64,000 nt of DNA from Trichaptum fuscoviolaceum (Eukaryota > Basidiomycota > Agaricomycetes > Hymenochaetales > Trichaptaceae). This document shows, in pieces, positions 1 to 9,963 of this stretch. The stretch is from contig CAJSYZ010000011.1 in NCBI GenBank assembly GCA_910574455.1, positions 620,001 through 684,000 on the forward strand, written 5' to 3'. The translations under genes and the position numbers were made by a program. Position 1 is the stretch's first letter. Each line of letters starts with the position of its first letter. A model generated the notes under the pieces. It was not told the DNA's origin and did not search any database. It saw only the letters and a program-made list of their open reading frames with translations.

Positions 1-8
1 ACGAAGTA

Positions 9-1390
9 GTGGACCCTCTCGGACCAAACACACGATATCGACCGACGCCTAGTCTCGACTTCTCATCGTCGGTTTATGACGGAAGCTCTGCACCCCTTCT
101 GCAGTACCCGTTAGGTTTACATGACCTCGACTTAGCGGGTCCATCAACCTGCGAGGTCGAGCACACGCTTGCATGGCCCGAGCCCATCCTGACGCATAGT
201 GATTTTGAGGGGCTGTCATTGTCGGATTTTGAGCTCGAGGACACGCTCGGATGGCCGGTTCCCGTTTTGACACCTTGTAGTCCACCCTGGCTCGCGCTAT
301 CCCCTCCAGTCCCGGCGTATGACGGGCAGCACGCTCATATTCATCCCCCGGAACATCCTCAGATCACACGCGATGCGGGTTCGAGGTCGTCCAAGGCAGT
401 ACCATCCTCAGAAGGAAATATGGATTGCCCCGTCGGAACACTTGGTTCTTTTACTGATGTTTGTACCCTTCGTCGTAAATGGATCCTTTTATGAATCATC
501 TTAACAGCATACTACACATCAAGATAGGGCATCCAGCCCACGCAGCCCACGCAGCCCACGCAGCCCTCGCAGTCCACGTAGCCCATGTAGTCCGCGTCGT
601 CAACGCAGTCCACGTCGGGCAACACCTAGTCAGTATACCTGTGCATTTGAGTTCGTATCATTTTCTCAATCATATACGTCCAGACCTATGCACCCGCTGT
701 GGTAAAACCGAGGACAAGTACTGGCGTTACAGCAAACCTGATAATAATCAACTTTGTAATCGGTACGTTTACAGTAATCGACTTTACTTCATCTACCATT
801 TGATCCTCAACAACCGTGTTCAGGTGTGGAATAATGTGAGTAGCTTGAATGCAATATTTCCGTCACGATTTTTCATAGTTCTCTGTTGAAAGGGACTATA
901 AACGTCGTGTGTATGGGCAACCTATGGAGCCATTCGACAGTCCACGTAGTCCTCGTCGTCCACGCAGTCCACGTCGGGCAACACCTAGTCAGTGTACCGG
1001 AGTGTCTGAGATCGTATGGTTTATTCAATCATGTATGTTTAGGCCTATGTACCCGTTGCGGTAAAACCGAGGACAAGTATTGGCGCTACAGCAAACCTGA
1101 TAATAAACAACTATGCAACAGGTATGATTACATTAGTTTGTTATTTCCTCTGCCAATCAATCCTAAACAACTTCCATCGTGTTCAGGTGCGGAATAATGT
1201 GAGTAGTTAGATTGCAACATTTACGTGAAATATTTTAATAGTTCTCTGCTTTGAAAGGGATTATAAACGACGTGTATATGGTCAAGCTGTGGGGCCATTC
1301 GACATCTCTTCCGGTGCTGGCGATGTCGCATTCAGTCAGCATAATCAACTAGCCCATACGGGAACCCGACGCGATAGCAGTTCTTCTTGA
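9..1390 (+). CDS. GATA-type zinc-finger protein with two fingers (5' end outside window)
   Basis: Nuclear DNA-binding regulator by family. Exons that keep frame: before 9 to 458, 508-640, 684-762, 824-835, 893-993, 1043-1121, 1187-1198 and 1258-1390 (TGA). No ATG opens the first exon, and AG acceptors lie at its left edge, so the gene starts upstream. The N-terminal part is acidic and hydrophobic with an internal repeat (EHTLAWPEPIL, then EDTLGWPVPVL), which could be an activation region. Next come an Ser-Pro-Arg-rich tract and a finger with C-x2-C-x18-C-x2-C spacing (CTRCGKTEDKYWRY ... LCNRCGIM). The SPR tract and finger then occur again. Each finger is split by two introns, leaving a 12-nt exon (CGIM codons) at 824-835 and 1187-1198. 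The introns at 641-683 and 994-1042 are short, so those two joins are the least certain. The tail after finger 2 is short and Ser-rich. Confidence 0.72.
530..1275 (+). repeat. Tandem duplication of a GATA-finger exon block
   Basis: About 350 bp containing the SPR-coding tract, the finger exons and their introns is present twice in direct orientation. Copy 1 runs from about 560 to 890 and copy 2 from about 935 to 1255. Even intron positions and the GTGAGTAG donor after the 12-nt exon are shared. The two fingers differ at one residue (PDNNQ versus PDNKQ), while the introns have drifted more, which suggests selection on the finger. Confidence 0.75.
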
Positions 1391-1424
1391 CGGTTGTTGG
1401 CACTGCGCGTAGTTCGCATCACTC

Positions 1425-1925
1425 ATGGAAGCCCTCACAATAATGCTGAAGCTCGCTCTCGCTTTTCCTGATGGCTGGTACCACTCCTGCCTCTACTCCC
1501 ATGATCAACTACGCCAACAAAGACATAAATGCGCGAGTCTGAGATCGCAGAACTTCGCTTTATTCCGGAACTACCTTGCCAGCCGCGTGTTTTTTCATAA
1601 CCTCTAGCCCGGGATCCGGCTTGCAGTCACTCGCTGGTAGTCGAAGAAGTCTATCTGGCTGATGAATGTGGCCACCCCTCCCAGATACCATACAAGATTT
1701 TCGCACGAATCCACCAAGTCAGCTAGCGTGGAACTCGATGCTGACGACATGTCACCAAGCTCAGTTACCTATGCGCTCGTCTTAGCAGAGGTCGCGGGTG
1801 CGCCATACGCCTTCTGCAAGCGTACAGTACCGCTCACATGCTACCTCCTGATTTCGCGTTCCGTACACACAAAGGTCCTACAGCGCAGGTGGCATAAGAC
1901 GGACGAACTGAAGAGATTCGCGTAG
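1425..1925 (+). pseudogene. Relic of HNH gene (copy A)
   Basis: Two short stretches match the intact HNH gene at 8416-9281. Near 1540-1600 the N-terminal motif SLRSQNFALFRNYLASR is visible. Near 1850-1920 the remnant ISRSVHTKVLQRRWHKTDEL matches the intact IPRSVHAKALKRGWHKAGAL. The Cys pair before the HH motif and the whole second zinc half (CHSVVH) are missing, and several stops break the frame. It stands upstream of the first F-box-like gene, as relic D stands upstream of the second, so it marks the left end of the duplicated block. Confidence 0.6.
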
Positions 1926-1929
1926 TAGG

Positions 1930-2581
1930 ACCCGAGCGGCCGGAAGATAAAAAATGAGAAAGATCGACGATGGAAGCACTTGAAAGGCAATCATTTCTTT
2001 CTAGAAAGCCGGAGCCTATTAGTCAGTGTGGTACATGTATGCTTAAGAAACCAATAGTTGCAGAGAACGGGAGCGAACTGTCTCACTCGCTGGCAGGTCA
2101 CAGCGGCTAGCCCCAGCAAAAGAAGGAAGAGCGGACGAAGCAAGAACGTGGCGACCAGTGATGTCGATCATGATGGACGCAATCCGAGCCGTCAGACATA
2201 TCACATCTTTTTGAAGGGGGAGAAATCGCCAGAGTTTGCGTTCATGGAGGCATTGTGCAGCTCCATAACGCTTGCCAAAGTTTGATGTTAGCAGCATGAA
2301 CACAGGGAAAAGCCGGAAGGGAGAAGAAATGGAGCTCTGGTGTCACTGTAGAAAGAGCTTCATTAGACGTATACATACACATGTAATGGGTTGGATGGAG
2401 TAATGCTGTATGTATTGTGCATGTACGTTTCTCGGATTCAGACAACCAGGTGGTTCAGATTGCAAAGCCTGTCTTTCAGAAAGTCCCTCATTCAAAATAC
2501 AAAATCAGACAAACTGATGTCGATATAGCAAATCCATTCGACAGATCCATGAGATTCCCCGCTCCTCACAGACGCCACGAG
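1930..2581. repeat. Noncoding flank shared with 6000-6619
   Basis: This stretch has no convincing gene. It is a diverged copy of 6000-6619. Shared landmarks include the run around 2080 (CTCACTCGCTGGCAGGYCAC), the run around 2205 (CACATCTTTTTGAAG) and the run around 2540-2590 (AGATCCATGAGATTCCCCGC, then AGACGCCACGAGTTAGAGGA). It forms the 3' flank of the F-box-like gene and is part of the block duplication. Confidence 0.65.
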
Positions 2582-4201
2582 TTAGAGGAAGCGTGTCTTC
2601 ACTGACTTTCCACGTGTTTTTTCGCCTGTCTCTATGGTGAGCGTTTCGCCAGATTGATAGAATGTATTATCGTACCTGCCGTGGTTTTCAAGAATGACTC
2701 GTAGACTACCTTTGTGATTTAATCTGAGTGCAAATCGACTGACCGCTTCATCTAATTTTACAGTATAATAGTTGTGTTCTGCTTTTTCCAGACTGAAAGT
2801 CGTGGAGAATATTAGTGTTAACTGCTGGAGTGCCGTGGGGAGAGAATTCATTGTAGCTATCTTGAAAACAACAGTACGATTATCAAAGTAGAAGCGCAGG
2901 GTGAGCGTTTCGATCGCCAGTGCCTCACGGATGGTCTCGGTAAATAAGAGACGCGAGTAGGGGCTAGCAATCAGGTAACGTGACGCATTGATGGAAAATG
3001 AATTGAGAAATGGGACAGACGGTCGTATCGCGGACAGCTCTCGTTCGTGTTCTCGAGCCGATGGAAACAAAGTCATGTGGTCGAGCTGATATCCAGCCCT
3101 CGGCGTTGTCAGCCACGACAGTATAGGGGCTTGGGGGTGCTCCACGCCAACGCAGAGAGACTTTAGTGAGGGAGGCGGATGTGCGAGAGCTAACCGTGAT
3201 GACACTTCGTAGTCGGAGGCGTCGTCGACCGTATACACCTCTCCAAGCATCCTGAAAGCTTGCAGGCAGTGGAGATGCGTTATTACGAAGCAGGCGGATT
3301 CGACAAACGTGTTTCTTGCATCCAAGTCGTCTATGCGCCGCACTTCAAACCGTAAAGACAATTTCTTAAGCGATTCCAGTGTCCCTATGCAATCCAGCCC
3401 CTCGGAAGCGCTATTCGAACTTCGGTGCGCTTTGGAGCGAGACCTCCGGTCCGCGCTGTCCAGAACCAGTTCGAGGTATAAGTTTTGAAGGGTGCGCTGA
3501 TACGGATAAGTGATGATTCCCTTGAGCAAGATAATTTCGTCCTCGCTCAACAACTCATCGTTTTCAAAGACGAACGTATCCGCAAAGGCCAAGCACGGGC
3601 TAGTCAAAGCAGCAATCAAGGGATGTGATCGAGATCCGCTTTGATGGCTTTTGTATTTAACGATGGCGCAGCGATGGAGGGCTTGCTGTGCTGGGATGGT
3701 CCACGTGCGATGAACGAGACTCATACGATCTAGAGTGTCTGTGATTCTCCAGGCATCGTTTATGTCGACCTCGTTGGCTCGCGCTCGCTCGTCCGACAAA
3801 TAGGATGGAAAGTACCATTCTTGAACTACCAACCGCCTTTCTTCTACGAGCGATTCGATGACTCCATCAAAGATATCCTGGTTCGGAAACCCAGTGATGA
3901 GTCCGATAGGCTTATCAGTGGAAGCAGCCGTCGTCACTGGTCGTTCGAGCGCAACATTCGTACGAATTGTCGTCATGCAAGAATACACATCAGCCGGTCT
4001 GGAGAAGGAGCAATCTGCTGCACAGTAGTCGCTGTCACGGCATAGCAACTCGAATATCGGTTCAAGTATCTTCAGAGGAAACTTGAAGTGCAACACGAGG
4101 CTCGCAACCAGCGCTTCTGACCGAGTTCTGTACTCGACCCATTCGCCAAAGCTGTCGCAGTATACGCGGTTGCCATCCAGGTACGCTGAAGTGTTTTCCA
4201 T
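2582..4201 (-). CDS. F-box-like / LRR-type hypothetical protein, copy 1
   Basis: A single-exon frame of 539 residues starting MENTSAYLDG. It resembles the large, lineage-expanded F-box-like families of Agaricomycetes. Such proteins usually act as substrate-recognition parts of SCF ubiquitin ligases, but no clear Skp1-binding F-box is visible here, so the role is inferred. The segment DRMSLVHRTWTIPAQQALHR (near residue 155) has the shape of an F-box end (L..V.R.W...A...L). After it come leucine-rich strands (LESLKKLSLRFEVR, PPPSLKSLCVGVEHP, IETLTLRFYF) typical of irregular LRRs. Its paralogue is at 6620-8005. The two are very similar over the C-terminal ~460 residues, but copy 1 has a longer N-terminus of about 90 residues. 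A promoter shared with HNH copy B is possible, because the two genes diverge. Confidence 0.6.
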   Translation of the reverse strand: MENTSAYLDGNRVYCDSFGEWVEYRTRSEALVASLVLHFKFPLKILEPIFELLCRDSDYCAADCSFSRPADVYSCMTTIRTNVALERPVTTAASTDKPIGLITGFPNQDIFDGVIESLVEERRLVVQEWYFPSYLSDERARANEVDINDAWRITDTLDRMSLVHRTWTIPAQQALHRCAIVKYKSHQSGSRSHPLIAALTSPCLAFADTFVFENDELLSEDEIILLKGIITYPYQRTLQNLYLELVLDSADRRSRSKAHRSSNSASEGLDCIGTLESLKKLSLRFEVRRIDDLDARNTFVESACFVITHLHCLQAFRMLGEVYTVDDASDYEVSSRLALAHPPPSLKSLCVGVEHPQAPILSWLTTPRAGYQLDHMTLFPSAREHERELSAIRPSVPFLNSFSINASRYLIASPYSRLLFTETIREALAIETLTLRFYFDNRTVVFKIATMNSLPTALQQLTLIFSTTFSLEKAEHNYYTVKLDEAVSRFALRLNHKGSLRVILENHGRYDNTFYQSGETLTIETGEKTRGKSVKTRFL

Positions 4202-4648
4202 CCTTGAAAATTTCTCCCCTTGAGGTAATTTGGTTCGACCCAGAAAGCGAAAAAGAGTTTGAGGAATGAGATGGTGATTGCTAGCCTCGTGACCAGGCCA
4301 GCTGCTTCTTTGAGAATGCTAATTTCAAAGACCGCCGGAAAACGGTTATTTTCAGACGGAAAATACCAGACCGGGTACATACTAGTACGTACGCCGGCGA
4401 AGCAGCCACGTTAAGTACCATGGTCTGGTTACGAGACTAGGAAAGCCTGAGGGCCGGCTCAAGCTTCAAGAAGTTCAAGGGCTGCTAGTGTAGCATGCTC
4501 ATCACTTCCGAGTTACCGTCACCACCAAGGTTGTCTGTAATAGCCATTCTGATATCTCTCTGGTACCATCTTCCAAACTAGGTTATCTGGAGCAAAGCAG
4601 CTCGACACTTTTCTTTTGTAATTCTCTCAAAGACAAAAAGTATGTCTG

Positions 4649-5542
4649 ATGCTGTTCCCAACTTCTGGCTACTCAGGCATAGCGTTTACGCGCAGTACCT
4701 CTCCCGTGGCCAACTACCGGAACGAAAACAGTGATGCGAGTCTGAGATCGAAGAAATTCTCTTTATTCCGGGACTGCCTCGCCAGCCGCGTGCTCCTCAT
4801 ATTCTCCACTGATAGCTCGGGACTTGACTGACAGACAGTCGACTCAGACGACCTCACAGATTTCTCAGAGTACCTAGCTGCTGAAGCCTGGCCTACAAGA
4901 TCTCTCGCACGAATCCACCAAGTCAGCCGGCGTCGAGCTGGACGCAGACACCATGTCACGAGACCTCATCCTCCCGCCCGCGTTCTGCGACAGGCTTGTC
5001 TCCTATGCGCTCATCCCCGCAGAGGACGCGGACCCAGACCCGGACGCGCCATACGCCTTCCTACCGTGCTCGCGTCCTATATCCCGCTCGCGACGGCCCC
5101 ACCGCCCGTATGGTCGAGCACACGCGCGTCCGAATGCGAGCTCTGCGCGCGCGACGTGCCGCTGACGTACCACCGCCTGATCCCGCGCTCCGTGCACGCG
5201 AAGGAGCTGAAGCGCGGGTGGCACAAGGCGGACGCGCTGAACAGCGTGGCGTGGCTCTGCAGGTGGGTGTTCGCAAATTTCATCCAATCGTATTCGATTT
5301 TTGTTTTACGATTTTAAACATGTGTAACCTCCCCCCTCATGCACACGGACGCCGGCACTGGCAGACCATGCCACTCGGTCGTTCACAGCGTGGCGTCCTG
5401 CGAGGTGCTCGCACAGGAATACTACACCGTCGAGCGCCTCCTCGAGCGCGACGATATCCAGAGATGGCGGAAATACGCGTCGAAGCAGCGCTGGGGCAGC
5501 CAACGCATCCGGCGGACTAAAGATCGCCAGGTTCGAATATGA
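4649..5542 (+). pseudogene. HNH gene, copy B (N-terminus broken, HNH part conserved)
   Basis: Paralogue of the intact gene at 8416-9281. The 3' half is well preserved: ECELCARDVPLTYHRLIPRS, then ALNSVAWLCR, an intron from about 5261 to 5364, then PCHSVVHSVASCEVLAQEYY through to the stop at 5540-5542. The 5' half is broken. A TGA falls right after SSGLD (near 4828), a block of about 14 nt is missing near 4890 and several further indels follow (near 5030-5065), so no single frame reaches the HNH part. A shorter product starting inside is conceivable but unlikely. Confidence 0.65.
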
Positions 5543-5649
5543 GAATCGCCGATCAGAATTCAATATCCTGCTATGTATACATGGGCGCATTGCATTGAAG
5601 TCCTGCACCTTGCTGTCACCTCAATTTTACCTACTGATCTTTCTTCTCC

Positions 5650-6010
5650 TCATGAAGTAGTTTGTGAATCATGGGCATTCCTCTTTGTACCACTAGATGA
5701 GAAACAGCGCCTCGCCCGCATTCTGCAACACGCGCGTCTCCGCTCCCCCAGGAGATGACGAGGACGAGAACGAAGACCGGGCCTAGGGCGTGGACGCGCA
5801 ATACGCTTTCCTGCGCACCGTGCTCGCGCCATACATTCCGGCTGGCGACTACCCCACTGCCCGAACTGTCGGGCGCGCGCGCGTCCGTGTGTGCGGGCGA
5901 TAGCACTCACGTACCACCGTGACCCGACTCCGCGCTCCGTGGATACAGCGTTCCTACAGCACAGCACAGGGCGGACGCGGACGCGTCTTGTCGTAGAAGC
6001 CCAAGCATAC
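5650..6010 (+). pseudogene. Relic of HNH gene (copy D)
   Basis: Fragments of the intact HNH gene survive with many indels. The stretch at 5790-5880 matches the part that reads YAFLRTVLASYLPLATAPP in the intact copy, and 5900-5970 matches the HNH core region (TYH, PRSV). The start of this stretch also repeats the 3' flank of the HNH gene (compare 5665-5700 with 9390-9420, GGGCATTCCTCTTTGTACNA), so it looks like a truncated copy fused to the end of copy B. Confidence 0.45.
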
Positions 6011-6619
6011 GGAAGACAGGAAATTCTGAGAAAAGTCGACGTTTGAATCACTTGGAAGGCAGTCATTTCTTTCTGGAAATCCTGAGCCTATTAGTCAATG
6101 TGGTACCTTTATGGTTGCAAAACTAATAATAGCAGAGAACGAGTGCGACGTCCGACTGCCTCACTCGCTGGCAGGCCACAGCGGCTACCCCCAGCGGAAG
6201 GAAGGGCGGAAGAAGCAATACGAGCCGTCAGACACACCACATCTTTTTGAAGAGAAAGAAATTGCCAGAACATGCGTTCCTGGATGCATTGTGCGGCTCC
6301 ATAAGGCTTGCCAGAGTTTGGTGTGAGCAGCATGAACACGGGGAGAAGGGAGAAGACTTGAAGTTCTGGAAGCCAGGCGGTGTCACTGTAGAAAGATCTT
6401 CGATAAACGTGTAAATGCACATGGTAAATGCACATGCAACGGTTCGAATGGTGCAGCGATGTACGGTTCGATGATTTCTACGACCAGGTGGTTCAAATTG
6501 CAACGCCTGTCTTTCCGAAAGTCTTTCATTCAAAGTACAAAATCACACATACTGATATCGAAGCATGCATTCCATTCGCCAGATCCATGAGATTCCCCGC
6601 TCATCGCAAACGCCACGAG

Positions 6620-8005
6620 TTAGAGGAAGTGAGTCTTCACTGACTTTCCACGAGTATTCTTGCCAGTCGTAGCTGTCTCTATCGTGAGCGTATCGCCAGA
6701 TGTATAGGATATGTTGACGTACCTTCCGCTGTTGTAAACGATGACTCGGAGACTACCTTTGTGATTTACGCTGAGTGCAATTTGACTGACCACTTCATCC
6801 AATTGTACAGTATAATTGTTTTGTTCTACTTCTTTCCGACTGAAGCACGTGAGAAATAGTAGTGATAACCGCTGGATTGCTGGTGGCAGAGAGCTCATGG
6901 TGATTCTCTCGAAGTCGTTAAATCGATCAATACCTTCAATATAGAAGCGCAGGGTGAGCGTTTCGATAGACAGTGCCTCACGCATGATCTCTGTAAACAA
7001 GAAACGAGACTGAGAGTAGTCAGAATCCTCGTCAATCAGGAGATTCGATGCATCGATGGACAATGATCTGAGAAACGGGATAGACTGTCGTATTGCGGAC
7101 AGCTCGGGATCGGTGCAATAGTCCGGCGAGAACACAGTGACGTGCTCGAGCTGGTATCCAGCCCTTGGCGTTGTCAGCCACGAGAGTATATGATCATGAG
7201 GATGTTCTATGGCAATGTGGAGAGACTTTAGTGAGGGAGGCGGATGGGCATGAAGTAGCCGTGGTGACTCTTCGAAGTCTGGGGGATCGATGAGTGGGGC
7301 ACCACGTTCATAAAGCCTGAAGGACTCTAGGCAGTGGAGATTAGTTATGGCGTAGCAGGCGGAGTCGATAAAATTGTATCTGTCATGTATCTGGCGTACG
7401 TCGAATTCTAAAGACAAAGTCTTTAGTGACCCCAATGTCGCTAAGCATTCCAGCAGACTGGTTAGGCTGCTCGAATTTCGCTGGTGCACTGAGCGAGACC
7501 TTGGGGATGGGTTTGAGCCGTCCAGAACCAGTTCGAGGTGCAGGATTTGAAGCGTCCGCTGGAACGGGTACAAGATGATTTCTTTGAGCAACACCATCTC
7601 TTCCTCGCTTAAGACACCTGCATTTTGGAAGACAAACGCATCCGCGAAGGCCAGGCACGGACTGCGCAGAACAGTGCGGAGGTGATGCGCAAGCAAGACG
7701 CGGGAGCGCCGATCCTTTCCGTTTTGTACAACGGCGCACCGACGGAGGGCGTGCTGTGCCGTGCTGGTCCAGGTGCGATGAACGAGACTCATGCGTCCCA
7801 GGACTAATGTGACCCCCCACACGTCCTGCGCGCTGAATTCTTTGCCCCGTGCTCGCTCGTCCGACAGATAGCAACGAAGGTACACTTCTTGGAGTATCAG
7901 CCACCTTTCTTCTACGAGTGCATCGACAACGCCTCGAAAAATATCGTGATTGGGAAACCCAGCGATGTAGTGACCGATTGTCTTATCATAGGATACCGTA
8001 TTCAT
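6620..8005 (-). CDS. F-box-like / LRR-type hypothetical protein, copy 2
   Basis: A single open frame of 461 residues from the ATG at 8003-8005 (MNTVSYDKTIGHYIAGF). It is a paralogue of 2582-4201 with the same landmarks: VLGRMSLVHRTWTSTAQHAL, SPCLAFADAFVF, and PPPSLKSLHIAIEHP before the leucine-rich strands. Homologous reading continues upstream of this ATG for about 30 codons (LCSRFPLSPDLHTRALRTK) until an in-frame TAG. The gene has therefore either lost its original N-terminal exon or uses an upstream exon I cannot place. The N-terminal 60-90 residues of copy 1 are not recognisable here. Confidence 0.58.
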   Translation of the reverse strand: MNTVSYDKTIGHYIAGFPNHDIFRGVVDALVEERWLILQEVYLRCYLSDERARGKEFSAQDVWGVTLVLGRMSLVHRTWTSTAQHALRRCAVVQNGKDRRSRVLLAHHLRTVLRSPCLAFADAFVFQNAGVLSEEEMVLLKEIILYPFQRTLQILHLELVLDGSNPSPRSRSVHQRNSSSLTSLLECLATLGSLKTLSLEFDVRQIHDRYNFIDSACYAITNLHCLESFRLYERGAPLIDPPDFEESPRLLHAHPPPSLKSLHIAIEHPHDHILSWLTTPRAGYQLEHVTVFSPDYCTDPELSAIRQSIPFLRSLSIDASNLLIDEDSDYSQSRFLFTEIMREALSIETLTLRFYIEGIDRFNDFERITMSSLPPAIQRLSLLFLTCFSRKEVEQNNYTVQLDEVVSQIALSVNHKGSLRVIVYNSGRYVNISYTSGDTLTIETATTGKNTRGKSVKTHFL

Positions 8006-8415
8006 CTTCGTCCGAAGGGCCCTAGTGTGCAGGTCTGGAGAAAGGGGGAATCTGCTGCACAGCTCCTGCGTCCTCTAGGGATACTTCAGCTACCGTCGCA
8101 TTGGTATGGTGAAAAAGTCCGAGTCACCTATAATAAGTGTAATGCAGCTGGCAGAACTTGAAGCTAGGTTCGCTTCTGAAGTTCACACGCCGGTGACGCA
8201 AGCAAGTGCCAGTGGTCAAGAGCTTTTCTGCGGCAGTCAACTACGAACCTCAACTCCCACATCCTTTGAATATGCTCCCAGCGACAAAGCTGCCAAACAC
8301 ACCGCTTTCTATCTCTTGAGTATGTGACCCCTATAGTGCTAAATCCTGATACTGTTCCCTAACTTCAGGCTACTCAGACATAGCGTTTACGTTTACTACG
8401 CCCATTGGCAATAGT

Positions 8416-9281
8416 ATGTCTCCCATGGCGGCCAACCGCAACGAAAACATGGATGAGAGTTTGAGATCACAGAACTTCTCTTTATTCAGGGACTGCCTCG
8501 CCAGCCGCGTGCTCCTCATACTCTCTGCAGGATCTGACTCTCTGGCAGGCGCAGTCGACTCAGACGATCTCACAGATTTTTCAGAATACCTAGCAGCTGA
8601 AGTCTGGCCCTCCCTCCCTGAAAACCTACAAGACCTCTCGCACGAATCCACCAAATCATCCGGGGCCGGCGTCGAGCTTGACGTAGACACCATATCACGA
8701 GACCTCATCCTCCCGCCCGCGTTCTGCGACACGCTCGTCTCCTATGCGCTCGTCCTCGCAGAGGACGCAGACCCAGACGCGCCATATGCATTCCTGCGCA
8801 CCGTGCTCGCGTCCTACCTTCCGCTCGCGACCGCCCCACCGCCCGTCTGGTCGAGCACGCGCGCGTCCGAGTGCGAGCTCTGCGCGCGGGAGGTGCCGCT
8901 GACGTACCACCACCTGATCCCGCGCTCCGTGCACGCAAAGGCCCTGAAGCGCGGGTGGCACAAGGCGGGCGCGCTGAACAGCGTCGCGTGGCTCTGCAGG
9001 TGGGTGCCGCGATATTCATCTGAACTTGATCGATTTCTGTTTTACGAATAAACATATGTAACCTCCCCCCCCCCCTCATGCTCACGGACGCCGGCACTGG
9101 CAGACCATGTCACTCAGTCGTCCACAGTGTGGCATCCTGTGAGGTTCTCGCACAGGAATACTACACCGTCGAACGCCTCCTCGAGCGCGACGATATCCAG
9201 AAGTGGCGGAAATATGCGTCGAAGCAGCGTTGGGGCAGCCAACGTATCCGACGGACTAAAGACCGACAGGTTCGAATATGA
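8416..9281 (+). CDS. HNH-domain protein, intact copy C
   Basis: Two exons, 8416-8999 and 9104-9281, keep frame (253 residues). The last ~110 residues form an HNH-like zinc-stabilised nuclease fold: a first Cys pair in ECELCAREV, the core TYHHLIPRS, then GWH and the second half WLCR/PCHSVVHSVASCEV, followed by EYYTVERLLERDDIQKWRKY. The intron splits the second Cys pair (LCR-PCH). HNH domains cut nucleic acids; in fungi members of this family are uncharacterised, so the substrate is unknown. The N-terminal half is acidic with no recognised domain. The start ATG (MSPMAANRNENMDE) is the first in frame. It lies divergent from F-box-like copy 2 about 410 bp away, an arrangement repeated in copy B. 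Confidence 0.75.
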
Positions 9282-9963
9282 GAATTGCCGATCAGGATCG
9301 CTATCCTGCTATCTATGAACGCATTGACTTGATGCCCTGCGCCTTACCTTTCCGTATACGTCGTCACCACAATCTTGCCTCGAGTCATGAGCATTCCTCT
9401 TTGTACTACTAGATGAAGAACGAGATCACAATGCCTCGATTTCGTATGTATCTGAGTAGCTTACTATACTAAGAAGGCCAAGATAACGGCTGTATGTACA
9501 CTAGATAAAACAAGCCCCCAAGCCCTCGTCAAGAGAGCTCACCACTGCAGATCATAAGTAAGGTGCAGAAAGTAGGAGCCTGAACAGAAGAGTGAAGTGC
9601 CAATAAAGAACACGAATTAATAAATGAGCGACGGGGGAGGAGGGAGTACCGCGAACCTATATAGTACTAATACACCGGAATTCCAGGCAGGTCAAATGCA
9701 GATAGAAGAGAGAGGGAGACTGAGATATGACTGATTGCGAATTAAGTGAATGGAAAGGGACACTGGTCGTGAAGAAGATAAAAGAAAGAGAGAAATAAAA
9801 TTTGGTATCATCCATGTGTCAGCTTGAAAGAGAAGTGAGAAAAGGCATGATGACATGATATGAGGATAAAAAGAAAGGGGAGACAAAAAAGAAGAAAGAG
9901 TGAGACAAGACGTGCGATCCGAACTAAACACGTACAAAATAGATGGTCTAGGCGATATAATAT
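9282..9963. other. Intergenic, purine-rich tract
   Basis: No gene is supported. From about 9690 to 9910 the plus strand is strongly A/G-rich (runs of AGAGAGAG, GAAAGAG). Open frames there come only from low complexity. The HNH 3' flank lies to the left. The large minus-strand gene ends at 9964 on the right, so the tract may lie in its 3' untranslated region. Confidence 0.6.

Noticed and set aside
479..690. Frame reading HAAHAAHAA before the first GATA finger
   Set aside because: The SPR frame joins the upstream exon in phase (458|508), is repeated before finger 2 and links to both fingers with consistent phases. The His/Ala reading is a shadow of it.
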